Made by a program: the position numbers and the translations under genes. A DNA stretch of 59,762 nucleotides from an uncultured Agathobaculum sp. (GTDB lineage: Bacteria; Bacillota; Clostridia; Oscillospirales; Butyricicoccaceae). Under the pieces are notes generated by a model, which was not told where the DNA came from, did not search any database, and saw nothing but the letters and a program-made list of their open reading frames with translations. Shown in pieces: positions 16,029-25,311 of the stretch. The DNA lies in NCBI RefSeq assembly GCF_944384735.1, contig NZ_CALWUN010000004.1:1-59762 (forward strand). The letters are read 5' to 3'. Positions within the stretch are counted from its first letter, which is position 1. The number at the start of each line of letters is the position of its first letter.

Positions 16029-16745
16029 ATGCTGCATGCATTTTCCCGTGCAGAACTGCTGCTCGGCGCGGAGGCGATACAAAAGCTTGCCGCGTCGCAC
16101 GTTGCCGTGTTCGGCATCGGCGGCGTCGGCTCGTTCGCCTGCGAGGCGCTTGCGCGCGCGGGCGTGGGGACGATTACCCTGGTCGACAACGACGACGTAT
16201 CGCTGACCAACCGCAACCGCCAGCTGATCGCGCTGGCCTCGACGACCGGCTGGCCCAAGGTCGAGGTCATGCGCGCGCGCATTGCGGACATCAATCCAAA
16301 CTGCACCGTGCACGCCCGGCAGGAGTTCTATACCCCGGACAGCACGCTTGACCTTGCGCAGTTTGACTATGTTGTCGACGCAATCGATACGGTGACCGCC
16401 AAACTGCACCTGATCACCGAGTGCGACCGGCTGGGCGTGCCGCTCATCTGCTCGATGGGTACGGGCAACAAGCTCGACCCGACCCGCTTCGAAGTCGCGG
16501 ACATCTACAAGACCTCGGTCTGCCCGCTCGCGCGCGTCATCCGGCTCGAGTGCAAAAAGCGCCGCATCCGCCGCCTCAAGGTCGTTTATTCCAGGGAGGA
16601 GCCGCGCACGCCCCTGCCCTCGGACGAGCAGAAGGGCACGGCCGGACGCGCCGTACCGGGCAGCGTGTCGTTCGTGCCGCCGGTCGCGGGCATGATCCTC
16701 GCGGGCGAGGTCGTCAAGGCGCTTGCGGGCGTGCCGCAGCCGTGA
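16029..16745 (+). CDS. tcdA: tRNA threonylcarbamoyladenosine dehydratase TcdA (E1-like)
   Basis: 238 residues of the ThiF/MoeB/HesA adenylating fold. The nucleotide loop is VFGIGGVGSFACEALARAG, followed by DNDDVSLTNRNRQL, the DAIDTVTAK segment and the family-typical TcdA C-terminus VRRLKVVYSREEPRTP-like (here IRRLKVVYSREEPRTPL). TcdA cyclises t6A37 in tRNAs to ct6A with ATP. A GAGG eight bases upstream supports this ATG over a longer frame from 15804. The following genes tsaE and tsaB also serve the t6A pathway, which strengthens the call. Confidence 0.93.
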   Translation: MLHAFSRAELLLGAEAIQKLAASHVAVFGIGGVGSFACEALARAGVGTITLVDNDDVSLTNRNRQLIALASTTGWPKVEVMRARIADINPNCTVHARQEFYTPDSTLDLAQFDYVVDAIDTVTAKLHLITECDRLGVPLICSMGTGNKLDPTRFEVADIYKTSVCPLARVIRLECKKRRIRRLKVVYSREEPRTPLPSDEQKGTAGRAVPGSVSFVPPVAGMILAGEVVKALAGVPQP

Positions 16746-16750
16746 CCGCC

Positions 16751-16779
16751 TTGCCATTTGCCTGCTTCCATGGTATGAT
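16751..16779 (+). promoter_or_regulatory. Putative promoter of tsaE-tsaB
   Basis: TTGCCA, 17-base spacer, TATGAT, directly after the tcdA stop. Confidence 0.6.
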
Positions 16780-16810
16780 AAAAACAGAATTCACAGAAAA
16801 AGGTGTTCCC

Positions 16811-17232
16811 ATGGACTATATCACCCACTCGCCGGAGGAAACCGAAGCCTTGGGCACGGTTTATGCCGCTTCGCTGCATCCGGGCGACGTTGTCGCGTTT
16901 TCCGGCGACCTTGGCGCGGGCAAAACCGCGTTTACCTGCGGCGTGCTGCGCGGGCTTGGCTACGACGGCCGCGTCACCAGCCCGACCTTCGCCATTGCCA
17001 ACGAATACGACACCCCCGGCGGCCGCGTAGCGCATTTCGACCTGTACCGCATCCTCGACAGCGAGGCACTGTTTGAGATCGGCTTTGAGGAATATCTGGA
17101 CGGCAGCCGCATCGTGCTGATCGAGTGGAGCGAAAACGCGGCCGATATCCTGCCGGAGCGCTACAAAACCGTGCACATCGCCTATGGCGAAGCGCCGGAC
17201 GAGCGGCATATCACGATCGGGGAGGCGGACGC

Positions 17233-17236
<4 letters not shown>
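16811..17236 (+). CDS. tsaE: tRNA t6A biosynthesis ATPase TsaE
   Basis: 141 residues. Walker A is SGDLGAGKTAF (residues 31-41), followed by the conserved SPTFAIANEY, HFDLYR and LIEWSE motifs that define the family. TsaE drives the TsaBD complex through its ATPase cycle in threonylcarbamoyl transfer to A37. Overlaps tsaB by four bases (ATGA). Confidence 0.95.
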
Positions 17237-18589
<1,353 letters not shown>

Positions 18590-18599
18590 ACTTCACACC

Positions 18600-18633
18600 A
18601 AAAAACGGTGCGGCATGCGGCTGCACCGTTTTT
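18600..18633 (+). terminator. Terminator of upp
   Basis: AAAAACGGTGC and GCACCGTTTTT around a 12-base loop. The ribosome site of the next gene follows directly, so some read-through may feed it. Confidence 0.8.
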
Positions 18634-18649
18634 ACAGGAGCAAAGCAAT

Positions 18650-19249
18650 ATGGAACTGCAACATTATGAAATGACCTCGGAACGGCTGCGCTTCCGCCGC
18701 CTGCGCGCGGACGATTTCGCGCTGGTCTCCCCCATCCTGCAGGACGCGCAAACGATGTACGCCTGGGAGCATCCCTTTTCCTATGAAGAAGTCATCGACT
18801 GGATCGCGGACATGCTGCGCCGCTACCACGAGGACGGCTGCGGCTACTTTGCCGGACTCGACCGCGAAACCGGCGAACTGGTCGCGCTGGCCGGGCCGCT
18901 GGCCGAGCGGCTCAGCGATGGGGAGACCGCAATCGGGCTGGGCTGCATTGTGCGCCGCTCGCACTGGGGACAGGGCTACGGCGCGGAATGTGCCCGCGCC
19001 GCCATTGCATTTGCCTTTGAAAAACTGGATGCCCCGCGGGTGCTTGCGCTCATCCGTCCGGACAACCTGCCGTCGCTGCGCGCGGCGGCCGCCTGCGGCA
19101 TGCAGCCGGTCGGCCAGATGGTCAAGCGCTATCAGGGCAAGGATATGCCGCATGTGGTGTGCGAGCTCCAGCGTCCCGTCCCGGCTTCCGACACCCCGGA
19201 CGACACGGACGCTTGCCCCACCCCGGAAGAGGCCCCTGCGGCGGAATAG
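18650..19249 (+). CDS. GNAT family acetyltransferase (RimJ/RimL-like)
   Basis: 199 residues. The N-terminus TSERLRFRRLRADD and the acetyl-CoA loop RRSHWGQGYGAECARAA are typical of the RimJ/RimL branch, which acetylates protein N-termini or small amines. The substrate is unknown. After about residue 178 there is a short acidic/proline tail (ASDTPDDTDACPTPEEAPAAE) that is not part of the fold. AGGAG precedes the ATG; the open frame begins 14 codons earlier inside the terminator. Confidence 0.85.
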   Translation: MELQHYEMTSERLRFRRLRADDFALVSPILQDAQTMYAWEHPFSYEEVIDWIADMLRRYHEDGCGYFAGLDRETGELVALAGPLAERLSDGETAIGLGCIVRRSHWGQGYGAECARAAIAFAFEKLDAPRVLALIRPDNLPSLRAAAACGMQPVGQMVKRYQGKDMPHVVCELQRPVPASDTPDDTDACPTPEEAPAAE

Positions 19250-19300
19250 CCCGCCGCCCTCCGGCGGACGGCGCCTCCCCTCCCCTACATACAGCATAAC

Positions 19301-19342
19301 AGCCGCCGTGCGGCAGGGACACTCCCCTGCCGCACGGCGGCT
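19301..19342. terminator. Hairpin between convergent genes
   Basis: An 18-bp stem AGCCGCCGTGCGGCAGGG with loop ACACTC, between the acetyltransferase and the SLH protein. It lacks a long T run, so termination would rest on the very strong stem. Confidence 0.6.
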
Positions 19343-19363
19343 GTCCTGTTTCCGGATTACGTT

Positions 19364-20536
19364 TCACGCTTCGCTGTCCAACACGGCGGTCAGCACGGCC
19401 TGCAACGCAGTGCCGTTCTGCTCCAGTGCGGCCGTCAGCGTCTGCGATGCAATGCGCCCATCCTGCAGCACGGTCTGCACGAGCGCCGCATCCCCGGCCG
19501 GCTCAAATGCGCCGCCCGCATGCGCCAGCGCCCACAAGCTGCCCGCATATGGCGCGGGCAGACCCGCCAGTGTCACCGTCCATGTGCCGTCCATCTGTTC
19601 GATCGACTGCACGCAAGCCAGCGGCACCACGCCATAGCCGTACAACAGGCCCGCGCGCACCGCGCCGTCCTGCCCCGCAGCGTCCCGCTGGTAGGTCTGG
19701 GTGTACGGCGCAACGCCGGGCGCATACAGTGTGAGCGTGCCCCCGGCTGCCGCGCTGCCCTGCGTCCGGTCGACCGTTTTGCTGCCCTCCATTTGCAGGC
19801 AGGTGCCATCTGTTCCGGCGCCGGACAGCGAAACCGTCAGCCCCTCGCGCACCGTATACTGCTGCAGTGCCTCCATGTCCGCCGTCGCCGCGCAGTACTG
19901 CCCGTACAACGAAAACAGCGCCTGCACGGGCGCGGCCGCCTGTGCTTCCACCGCACCGTCCGCCACAAGGCTGTCCAGCAGCGATTGCCCACTGCCCTTG
20001 ACCGGCAGCGACAGCGCCGTATAGCTGGCCGCTGCCACGTCATCGCGCAGGAAGTCCGCCGTGTCCGTCACAGCCGGGTCGTAAAGGCCAGCCTGTCCGG
20101 CAAATGCCAGCACGCTTTCATAGGTATAATCGCCCTCCGCTTCGGTGTAGCCCAGCGCGCGCAGCACGAACGCCGCGTACATCTGCGCAGAGCAGGCTTC
20201 TTCCGGCGCAAATGCCGCTGCGGATACGCCGGTCGTCAGGCCGTTTTCATGCAGATACTGCACATAGGGCTGCTGCCAGTCGTACAGGTCGGTAAACGGC
20301 GCATCATATTGCAGCGCAAGCGCCTGCTGCTCCTCGCCGAGCAGACGCACCAGCATGACGGCAGCCTCGGCGCGCGTCGGCGCACGGTCGAGTTCATAGC
20401 CCTGCCCGCTGCCGCGGAACAGGCCGAGCGCCTGCAATTGCGCCGCACAGCCGGTAAAGTCCGCCGCGGCGGCTGAAACGGCCAGCATTCCTGCCAGCAC
20501 AGCGCCCGCCAGCGCCGTACGCAAAAATTGTCTCAT
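19364..20536 (-). CDS. Secreted SLH-domain protein of unknown function
   Basis: 390 residues with a Sec signal peptide (MRQFLRTALAGAVLAG, cleavage near AAAAD). S-layer-homology repeats fill about residues 27-190: RAPTRAEAAVMLVRLLG, PFTDLYDWQQPYVQYLHENG with TTGVSAAAFAPEE, and a third, weaker one. SLH domains bind pyruvylated wall polymers. The rest (about 195-390) has no motif I recognise; it is rich in Ala, Gly and Thr and may be a DUF-type beta domain. A promoter (20570-20598) and a motif shared with the divergent ldh lie upstream. Confidence 0.8.
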   Translation of the reverse strand: MRQFLRTALAGAVLAGMLAVSAAAADFTGCAAQLQALGLFRGSGQGYELDRAPTRAEAAVMLVRLLGEEQQALALQYDAPFTDLYDWQQPYVQYLHENGLTTGVSAAAFAPEEACSAQMYAAFVLRALGYTEAEGDYTYESVLAFAGQAGLYDPAVTDTADFLRDDVAAASYTALSLPVKGSGQSLLDSLVADGAVEAQAAAPVQALFSLYGQYCAATADMEALQQYTVREGLTVSLSGAGTDGTCLQMEGSKTVDRTQGSAAAGGTLTLYAPGVAPYTQTYQRDAAGQDGAVRAGLLYGYGVVPLACVQSIEQMDGTWTVTLAGLPAPYAGSLWALAHAGGAFEPAGDAALVQTVLQDGRIASQTLTAALEQNGTALQAVLTAVLDSEA

Positions 20537-20553
20537 CTTGATTCGCTCCTCCC

Positions 20554-20620
20554 CGCGTAGTATTTTTCTATCTTATCACAGTTTTGCGTTTTTTCCAACA
20601 GCAAACGGACATACTACGCG
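20554..20620. promoter_or_regulatory. Divergent regulatory region with a perfect 10-bp inverted repeat
   Basis: CGCGTAGTAT at 20554-20563 and its complement ATACTACGCG at 20611-20620 flank 47 bases. Each arm sits just upstream of the ribosome site of one divergent gene, so each message would carry ATACTACGCG near its start. A promoter for the SLH gene lies between: TTGGAA (20593-20598), 17 bases, TAAGAT (20570-20575), read leftward. No clear -35/-10 pair for ldh is visible. Confidence 0.6.
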
Positions 20621-20639
20621 CAGAAAGGAAGTGTGCGTT

Positions 20640-21581
20640 ATGACCAGTATGCAAAAATGCGGCGTGATCGGCGTCGGCTTTGTCGGCGCGACCTGCGCCT
20701 ATACCCTTGCGGTGTCCGGCCTGTTTTCCGAGGTCGTCCTGGTCGATATGAACCGGAAAAAGGCTGAAGGCGAGGCCGCCGACATCAACCACGGCGTTTC
20801 CTTTGCCAAGCCCTGCGCCGTCCGCGCGGGCGACTATCAGGACCTGACCGAATGCGGCCTGATCATCATTGCGGCCGGCGCCAACCAGAAGCCGGGCGAA
20901 ACACGCATCGAGCTGCTCAGCCGCAACCGCGTGATCCTGTCCTCCATCCTTGCACAGCTGACCGCGGTCAACCGCGACGCTGTGCTACTGATCGTGTCCA
21001 ATCCGGTCGATGTGCTCACCTGTATGGCGCAGCAGCTCTCCGGCCTGCCGGCCGGACATGTGCTCGGCTCGGGCACCGTGCTGGACACCGCGCGCCTGAA
21101 ATATCTGGTCGGGCAGCGCTTGGGCGTGGACAGCCGCAATGTACACGCCTTTATCATCGGCGAGCACGGCGACAGCGAGCTTGCCGTCTGGTCCAGCGCC
21201 AACATCTCCGGCGTCGACCTAGACGACTACTGCCGCATCACCGGTATCGACGACCCCGCCGACATGCTGCACCACATTTATGCCAGCGTGCGCGACGCGG
21301 CGTATGCGATCATCGAAAGCAAGGGCGCCACCTACTACGGCATCGGTATGGCTGTGCGCCGCATTGCAGAGGCCATCGTGCGCGACGAGCACTCGGTGCT
21401 GCCCGTGACCTCGCTCATTCAGGGACATTACGGCGTGGACGGCATTTGCCTCGGCCTGCCGTCAATCGTCGGACGCAACGGCGTTGAGGCCGTGCTCGAT
21501 ATCCCGCTTTCCGCAGAGGAATTGGCGCAGCTGCAAGGGTCGGCGGAAAAGATGAAAGCGCTCATCGGGCAGCTGCACTAA
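20640..21581 (+). CDS. ldh: L-lactate dehydrogenase
   Basis: 313 residues. The NAD-binding GVGFVGATCAYTLAVSG, AGANQKPGETRIELL, the substrate arginine in DTARLKYLVG and the catalytic histidine His176 in IIGEHGDSE mark an LDH rather than a malate dehydrogenase; TYYGIGMAVRRI is also typical. It reduces pyruvate to L-lactate, regenerating NAD in fermentation. AGAAAGGAAG precedes the ATG. Monocistronic, followed by a strong terminator. Confidence 0.93.
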   Translation: MTSMQKCGVIGVGFVGATCAYTLAVSGLFSEVVLVDMNRKKAEGEAADINHGVSFAKPCAVRAGDYQDLTECGLIIIAAGANQKPGETRIELLSRNRVILSSILAQLTAVNRDAVLLIVSNPVDVLTCMAQQLSGLPAGHVLGSGTVLDTARLKYLVGQRLGVDSRNVHAFIIGEHGDSELAVWSSANISGVDLDDYCRITGIDDPADMLHHIYASVRDAAYAIIESKGATYYGIGMAVRRIAEAIVRDEHSVLPVTSLIQGHYGVDGICLGLPSIVGRNGVEAVLDIPLSAEELAQLQGSAEKMKALIGQLH

Positions 21582-21584
21582 GCA

Positions 21585-21622
21585 GACGGCGCGGCACGGA
21601 GAAGGCTCCGTGCCGCGCCGCC
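21585..21622. terminator. Terminator of ldh
   Basis: GACGGCGCGGCACGGAG with its complement around AAGG, four bases after the ldh stop. It also lies just past the end of the leftward spoVM gene. Confidence 0.75.
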
Positions 21623-21632
21623 GCCTGCCGTC

Positions 21633-21704
21633 TCACTCCACATGAAACAGCCTGCACAAAATCCCGCGCAAATATTTCGGACTCTTCCAAACGACAACCT
21701 TCAT
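21633..21704 (-). CDS. spoVM: SpoVM-like sporulation micropeptide (23 residues)
   Basis: Translates as MKVVVWKSPKYLRGILCRLF then HVE. It lines up with the 26-residue Bacillus SpoVM at Met1, Lys2, Lys7, Pro9, Lys10, Leu12, Gly14 and Ile15, including the helix-breaking Pro9. SpoVM is an amphipathic helix that recognises the convex forespore membrane and anchors the SpoIVA basement layer of the spore coat. GGGAGG lies eleven bases upstream of the ATG. It is far too short for normal gene calling. The next gene upstream on this strand is the 48-residue membrane peptide; together they form a small leftward unit. Confidence 0.75.
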   Translation of the reverse strand: MKVVVWKSPKYLRGILCRLFHVE

Positions 21705-21722
21705 CAAATCGTCCACCTCCCA

Positions 21723-21869
21723 TTAACAGCGAAGCAGGAACCAGCCTGCGGCAATCAGCGCCAGCGCCACGGGCCAAACCGGCAGGCAAAGTCCGAGCAG
21801 CCCGCCGAGCAGCAGGCCTAGTCCCAGACAAAGGACGGCGAGGCCGATCGCCTGACAGCGACAAAACAT
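21723..21869 (-). CDS. Small hydrophobic membrane protein upstream of spoVM
   Basis: 48 residues: a short Cys-containing head (MFCRCQ), a Gly/Leu-rich helix IGLAVLCLGLGLLLGGLLG, a turn at CLPVWP, then a second helix VALALIAAGWFLLRC. It has the look of a two-helix membrane hairpin. AGGAG lies eleven bases upstream of this ATG. An overlapping frame starting at 21876 runs much longer but is Arg/Pro-rich and overruns spoVM, so it is less likely. Function unknown; co-transcription with spoVM suggests a spore-membrane role (inference). Confidence 0.6.
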   Translation of the reverse strand: MFCRCQAIGLAVLCLGLGLLLGGLLGLCLPVWPVALALIAAGWFLLRC

Positions 21870-21920
21870 AGCGCATCACGCTCCTGCCATCAGTATAATC
21901 GGCAGGACAGCAGGAGGTGC

Positions 21921-21950
21921 AAAAAAAGCCGCCCGGTCGGGCGGCTTTTT
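21921..21950. terminator. Terminator downstream of dut
   Basis: AAAAAAGCCGCCCG-GT-CGGGCGGCTTTTT. It has A and T runs on both sides and sits five bases beyond the leftward dut stop. Confidence 0.85.
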
Positions 21951-21954
21951 ACCG

Positions 21955-22467
21955 TTATTTTTTTGTCGTGCTGCCAAAGCCGCCCTCACGGCTGCCATCC
22001 GCGTCGTCATCCTCGGTGATGCCGAACGGCAGGAAGATGCCCTGCGCAAAGCCGTCGCCCGCACCGACTGCCAGCGTTTTGCCCTGCCGGTTGCAATTGG
22101 TCATCTTAATGAAGATATGTCCCTCATTCTTGGCGAAAAAGTAGTCGCTGTCGATGATGCCGACCGTGTTGTCCATCGACAAACGGTATTTAAACCCCAG
22201 CCCGGATCGCGGGTAGAGCTGCAGCACCCAGCCGTCCTCGATCTCGGCGCGTATGCCGGTCGGGATCAGGATCGTCTCATGCGGCACGAGGGAAAACGCT
22301 TCGGGCGCAAAAAAGTCGTAACCCGCCGAACCGACCGTCGCCCGGCGCGGCAGACGGATCTTCTGATAGACCGCCTTTGCGTCCGTGCTGTTGCTGCCGG
22401 TCGCGACGCACCAGTCCGTGATGAACTGCTTTTCCGACACCCTGTGAAACTTTGCAACCTTTTGCAT
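21955..22467 (-). CDS. dut: dUTP diphosphatase
   Basis: 170 residues of the trimeric dUTPase family. All five motifs can be seen: SAGYDFFA, PRSGLGFKY, NTVGIIDSDYF, GDGFAQGIF and the C-terminal P-loop-like REGGFGSTTK. Between motifs 3 and 4 it departs from the consensus (AKNEGHIFIKMTNCNRQG), as in other clostridial forms. It removes dUTP and supplies dUMP for thymidylate synthesis, fitting its place next to the ribonucleotide reductase genes. Upstream gap to nrdG is 22 bases, so the three genes are probably one operon. Confidence 0.9.
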   Translation of the reverse strand: MQKVAKFHRVSEKQFITDWCVATGSNSTDAKAVYQKIRLPRRATVGSAGYDFFAPEAFSLVPHETILIPTGIRAEIEDGWVLQLYPRSGLGFKYRLSMDNTVGIIDSDYFFAKNEGHIFIKMTNCNRQGKTLAVGAGDGFAQGIFLPFGITEDDDADGSREGGFGSTTKK

Positions 22468-22489
22468 ATAAACCAGCCTTCTTTATCGT

Positions 22490-22984
22490 TTAATTGGAGT
22501 CGAGCAGGACGATTTGATGCGCCGCGCGCGTTTTGCGCACATCGATCACACGCTGGTTGGCGCTGCCGCGCCAGTGCAGCTGCGGGTCGGCCTGCGCCTG
22601 CACGAACCGGCCGTCGACCAGCACATCCACATCGTCCAACAGCGGGAGGGCTTCGATCTCCTCCCACCCATAGCCAGTATACATCCAAATGGTCTTGTTC
22701 GGCAAGTCCCTGCGGACACGGACGCACAGCGCGGCCACGTCCGCGCGGTTGGCTGGGAACAGCGGATCGCCGCCCGACAGCGTCAGCCCGGCGATATGGT
22801 CGGGCGCGAGCGCCTCGAACAGCTCGTCCTCTGCCGCCCGGTCAAACGGCAGGCCGCCGTCCGCGTCCCAGGTGATCGGGTTATGGCAGCCCGGACAGGC
22901 ATGTCCGCAGCCCGCGACCCACAGCACGACGCGCAGCCCCTCGCCGTTTTTCATATCATCCTTGGTGATATCGTGATAACGCAT
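22490..22984 (-). CDS. nrdG: Anaerobic ribonucleotide reductase activating protein
   Basis: 164-residue radical-SAM enzyme. Its cluster motif is Cys26-X3-Cys30-X2-Cys33 (GCGHACPGCH), followed by LTLSGGDPLFPANR, the usual SAM-binding GGDP. It installs the glycyl radical in NrdD. It starts at the base next to the nrdD stop, so the two are coupled. Confidence 0.95.
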   Translation of the reverse strand: MRYHDITKDDMKNGEGLRVVLWVAGCGHACPGCHNPITWDADGGLPFDRAAEDELFEALAPDHIAGLTLSGGDPLFPANRADVAALCVRVRRDLPNKTIWMYTGYGWEEIEALPLLDDVDVLVDGRFVQAQADPQLHWRGSANQRVIDVRKTRAAHQIVLLDSN

Positions 22985-25105
22985 TTACATGCTTTTCCTT
23001 TCTGCAATCTCGGCCATTTTGGCGTCGTTCAAACGGGTGTCACCCTTGACGCGCGAGTAGGACAGGTAGCCGTTCATGCGGTCGATCTTGGTCAGGTTGC
23101 GGCTGCCGCACTTGGGGCAGACGTCCATCGACAGCTCCTCATGCCCGCAGTCGTCGCAGTAGGCCAGCGACAGGTTGACACCCTCATAATAGCCCAGCTG
23201 CATCGCGCGGCGCACCAGCGCACGGATGGCTTCCAGATTGTAGTCGATCGGATACTTGACATATTGGATCTTGCCGCCATTGCACAGGTTCCAGAAACGC
23301 CCCTCGAGATCCTGCTTTTCGATCGGTGTCAGGTCCTCGGACACATGGCAGTGGAAGCTGTTGGAGACATACGGCCGGTCGGACACGCCCTCGACGATAC
23401 CGTACTTGCGGCGGAACTGCTCGACCTGCAGCCCGCACAGGCTTTCGGCCGGTGTGCCGTAGATGGCGTACAGGTTGCCATCCTCCTTTTTGAACTGCGC
23501 CACCTTTTCGTTGATGTATTGGAGCGTATCGAGCGCGAATTGCCCGTCCTCGACGAGCGACTTGCCATTGTACAGCTGCTGCAATTCATTGAGCGCCGTG
23601 ATGCCGAACGACGCGGTCGCGGTTTTCATGATGGGCTTGATCTTGTCCGACGGCTTGAGGTGGCCGCCGTAGAAGCCGCCCTCGCAGTACGCCAGCGGGT
23701 TGGTCGAGGCGCGCATTTCGCCCAGATACGCATAGGTGCGGATGTGCAGCTTGCGGATCAGCCCGAGGTAATAGTCGAGCACCTCGTGGAAATCACGGTT
23801 TTCCTGCTGCGACTTGGCGTAAATCATCGGCAGGTGCAGCGACACCGCGCCAATGTTCCATCGGCCGACAAAGACCGGCTTGTCCTCGTCGTCCACCGGT
23901 TCCATGCCGCCCCGCTCGTACCACGGGGACAGGAACGCGCGGCAGCCCATCGGGCTGATGATCGCGCCGTACTTCTTGTACATCGACGGCACATAGCCCT
24001 CGCCCGTCAGGCTGAGCCAGTCCGGGTACATCGCCTTGGACGAGCACAGGATACCGGCTTCGAACACGTCCTCCAGCTCCTTGCCCGGCCCGTGCAGATT
24101 TTCGTCGTACAGGAACACGATCTTGGGGAACAGTACGGGCTTTTTCTGCCCCTTCTTGCCCTGCCCCTTGCGGCGGACGTTGAGCATCGTGATCGACGCG
24201 AGCTTGGCAAAGCGGCCGGTGCCCGTGCCCATCGTCATGGTGATGAACGGGTAGTCGCCGCGGCTGGACGCGACCGTGTTGAACTTGTACTCCCAGCCCT
24301 GAAAGCCCTGCTCGAAGTCGTTGAGGATATCGGCCATGACCTCTTTTTCGACCGTCTCGGCGTCCAGCCCCAGACGGCTGTACTTTTCGGTCAGCATCTT
24401 GTAGCTGCGCTCGGCATAGGGCTCGAGCAGCAGGTCGACCGACGGCACGGTAAAGCCGCCGTACTGCTGGCTTGCCGCCGACAGCACGATATCGCCGATG
24501 ACGTCGAACGCGACGTTGAGCGTCTTTGGCTCGTTGTACCACAGGTTGCCCATCTCAAAGCCGCCCTCCAGGACGTGTTTGACATCGAACAGGCAGCAGT
24601 TCATCGTGTCGCGGCGCGCGGACATGTCGTGGACATAGATATAGCCGTCCCGGCAGGCCTGCAATTCCTCGGTGTTCATAAAGAACTTCTGGTACAGCTC
24701 CTTGTTGAGCTGGTTGAAGATCAGGCTACGCTTGGTCGACACGAGTGCGGAATCCGTGTTGGAATTCTCCTTGTCGCCGATGTACATGATCGACTGGCTC
24801 TTTTTGTACACGCTGTCCAGCATGCCGACAAAGTCCTGCTTGTAGTTGCGGTAGTCGCGGTAGCTCTTGGCGACCTCGGGGCGCACGGCCTCGAGCGCAG
24901 CCTCGACAATGTTGTGCATCTGCCAGATCTGCACCTCGGTCATGCCGTGGTGGCGGATGTAGCTTTCGACGTGGTCGCAGATGGCCTGCAGCTCCGCATC
25001 GGTAAAGGTATACAGTACACGGTTTGCGGATTTATTGACGGCAACGACAACTTTCTGAATGTTGAACGCCTCTTTGGTGTTGTCCTTTTTGATGACACGA
25101 ACCAT
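22985..25105 (-). CDS. nrdD: Anaerobic (class III) ribonucleoside-triphosphate reductase
   Basis: 706 residues. An N-terminal ATP-cone (MVRVIKKDNTKEAFNIQKVV, to about residue 95) precedes the barrel. Near the C-terminus a zinc site YCDDCGHEELSMDVCPKCG is followed by RMNGYLSYSR; the Gly of NGYLS (about residue 679) is the expected radical site. It reduces NTPs to dNTPs without oxygen using formate or a thioredoxin-like donor. The allosteric cone implies dATP/ATP control. First gene of an nrdD-nrdG-dut unit. No oxygen-dependent reductase is in the window. Confidence 0.95.
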   Translation of the reverse strand: MVRVIKKDNTKEAFNIQKVVVAVNKSANRVLYTFTDAELQAICDHVESYIRHHGMTEVQIWQMHNIVEAALEAVRPEVAKSYRDYRNYKQDFVGMLDSVYKKSQSIMYIGDKENSNTDSALVSTKRSLIFNQLNKELYQKFFMNTEELQACRDGYIYVHDMSARRDTMNCCLFDVKHVLEGGFEMGNLWYNEPKTLNVAFDVIGDIVLSAASQQYGGFTVPSVDLLLEPYAERSYKMLTEKYSRLGLDAETVEKEVMADILNDFEQGFQGWEYKFNTVASSRGDYPFITMTMGTGTGRFAKLASITMLNVRRKGQGKKGQKKPVLFPKIVFLYDENLHGPGKELEDVFEAGILCSSKAMYPDWLSLTGEGYVPSMYKKYGAIISPMGCRAFLSPWYERGGMEPVDDEDKPVFVGRWNIGAVSLHLPMIYAKSQQENRDFHEVLDYYLGLIRKLHIRTYAYLGEMRASTNPLAYCEGGFYGGHLKPSDKIKPIMKTATASFGITALNELQQLYNGKSLVEDGQFALDTLQYINEKVAQFKKEDGNLYAIYGTPAESLCGLQVEQFRRKYGIVEGVSDRPYVSNSFHCHVSEDLTPIEKQDLEGRFWNLCNGGKIQYVKYPIDYNLEAIRALVRRAMQLGYYEGVNLSLAYCDDCGHEELSMDVCPKCGSRNLTKIDRMNGYLSYSRVKGDTRLNDAKMAEIAERKSM

Positions 25106-25143
25106 AGTAGTATCCTCGCTTGTGCTATTTGGTGTAGGTTTTT

Positions 25144-25172
25144 ATTATAGCATACAAGATGTGGTGGCGAAA
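25144..25172 (-). promoter_or_regulatory. Putative promoter of nrdD
   Basis: TATAAT (25144-25149 on the complement) with a weak -35 TTTCGC at 17 bases. I looked for NrdR boxes and saw no convincing pair. Confidence 0.5.
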
Positions 25173-25311
25173 GGGAAAATTCTGAACAAAAAGATCATAC
25201 TGAATTTGTGTGATTTTGGCATGCCTGCCAATGCAGGATTTTCCTTTGATTTTAAGTCTGTTTCATGTTGCGCATGTACGATATAATAGAGACATACCGG
25301 GATGGAGAACG

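Noticed and set aside
21562-21879. 105-residue minus-strand frame over the spoVM region
   Set aside because: It covers spoVM and the membrane peptide in another frame, is Arg/Pro-rich and has no homology I can see.
25106-25143. NrdR boxes before nrdD
   Set aside because: ACACCAAATAGCAC resembles half a box, but no second box at the right spacing was found.
22514-25150. 878-residue plus-strand frame opposite nrdG-nrdD
   Set aside because: Shadow of nrdD, whose zinc and radical sites are clear; the antisense translation has no recognisable fold or ribosome site.
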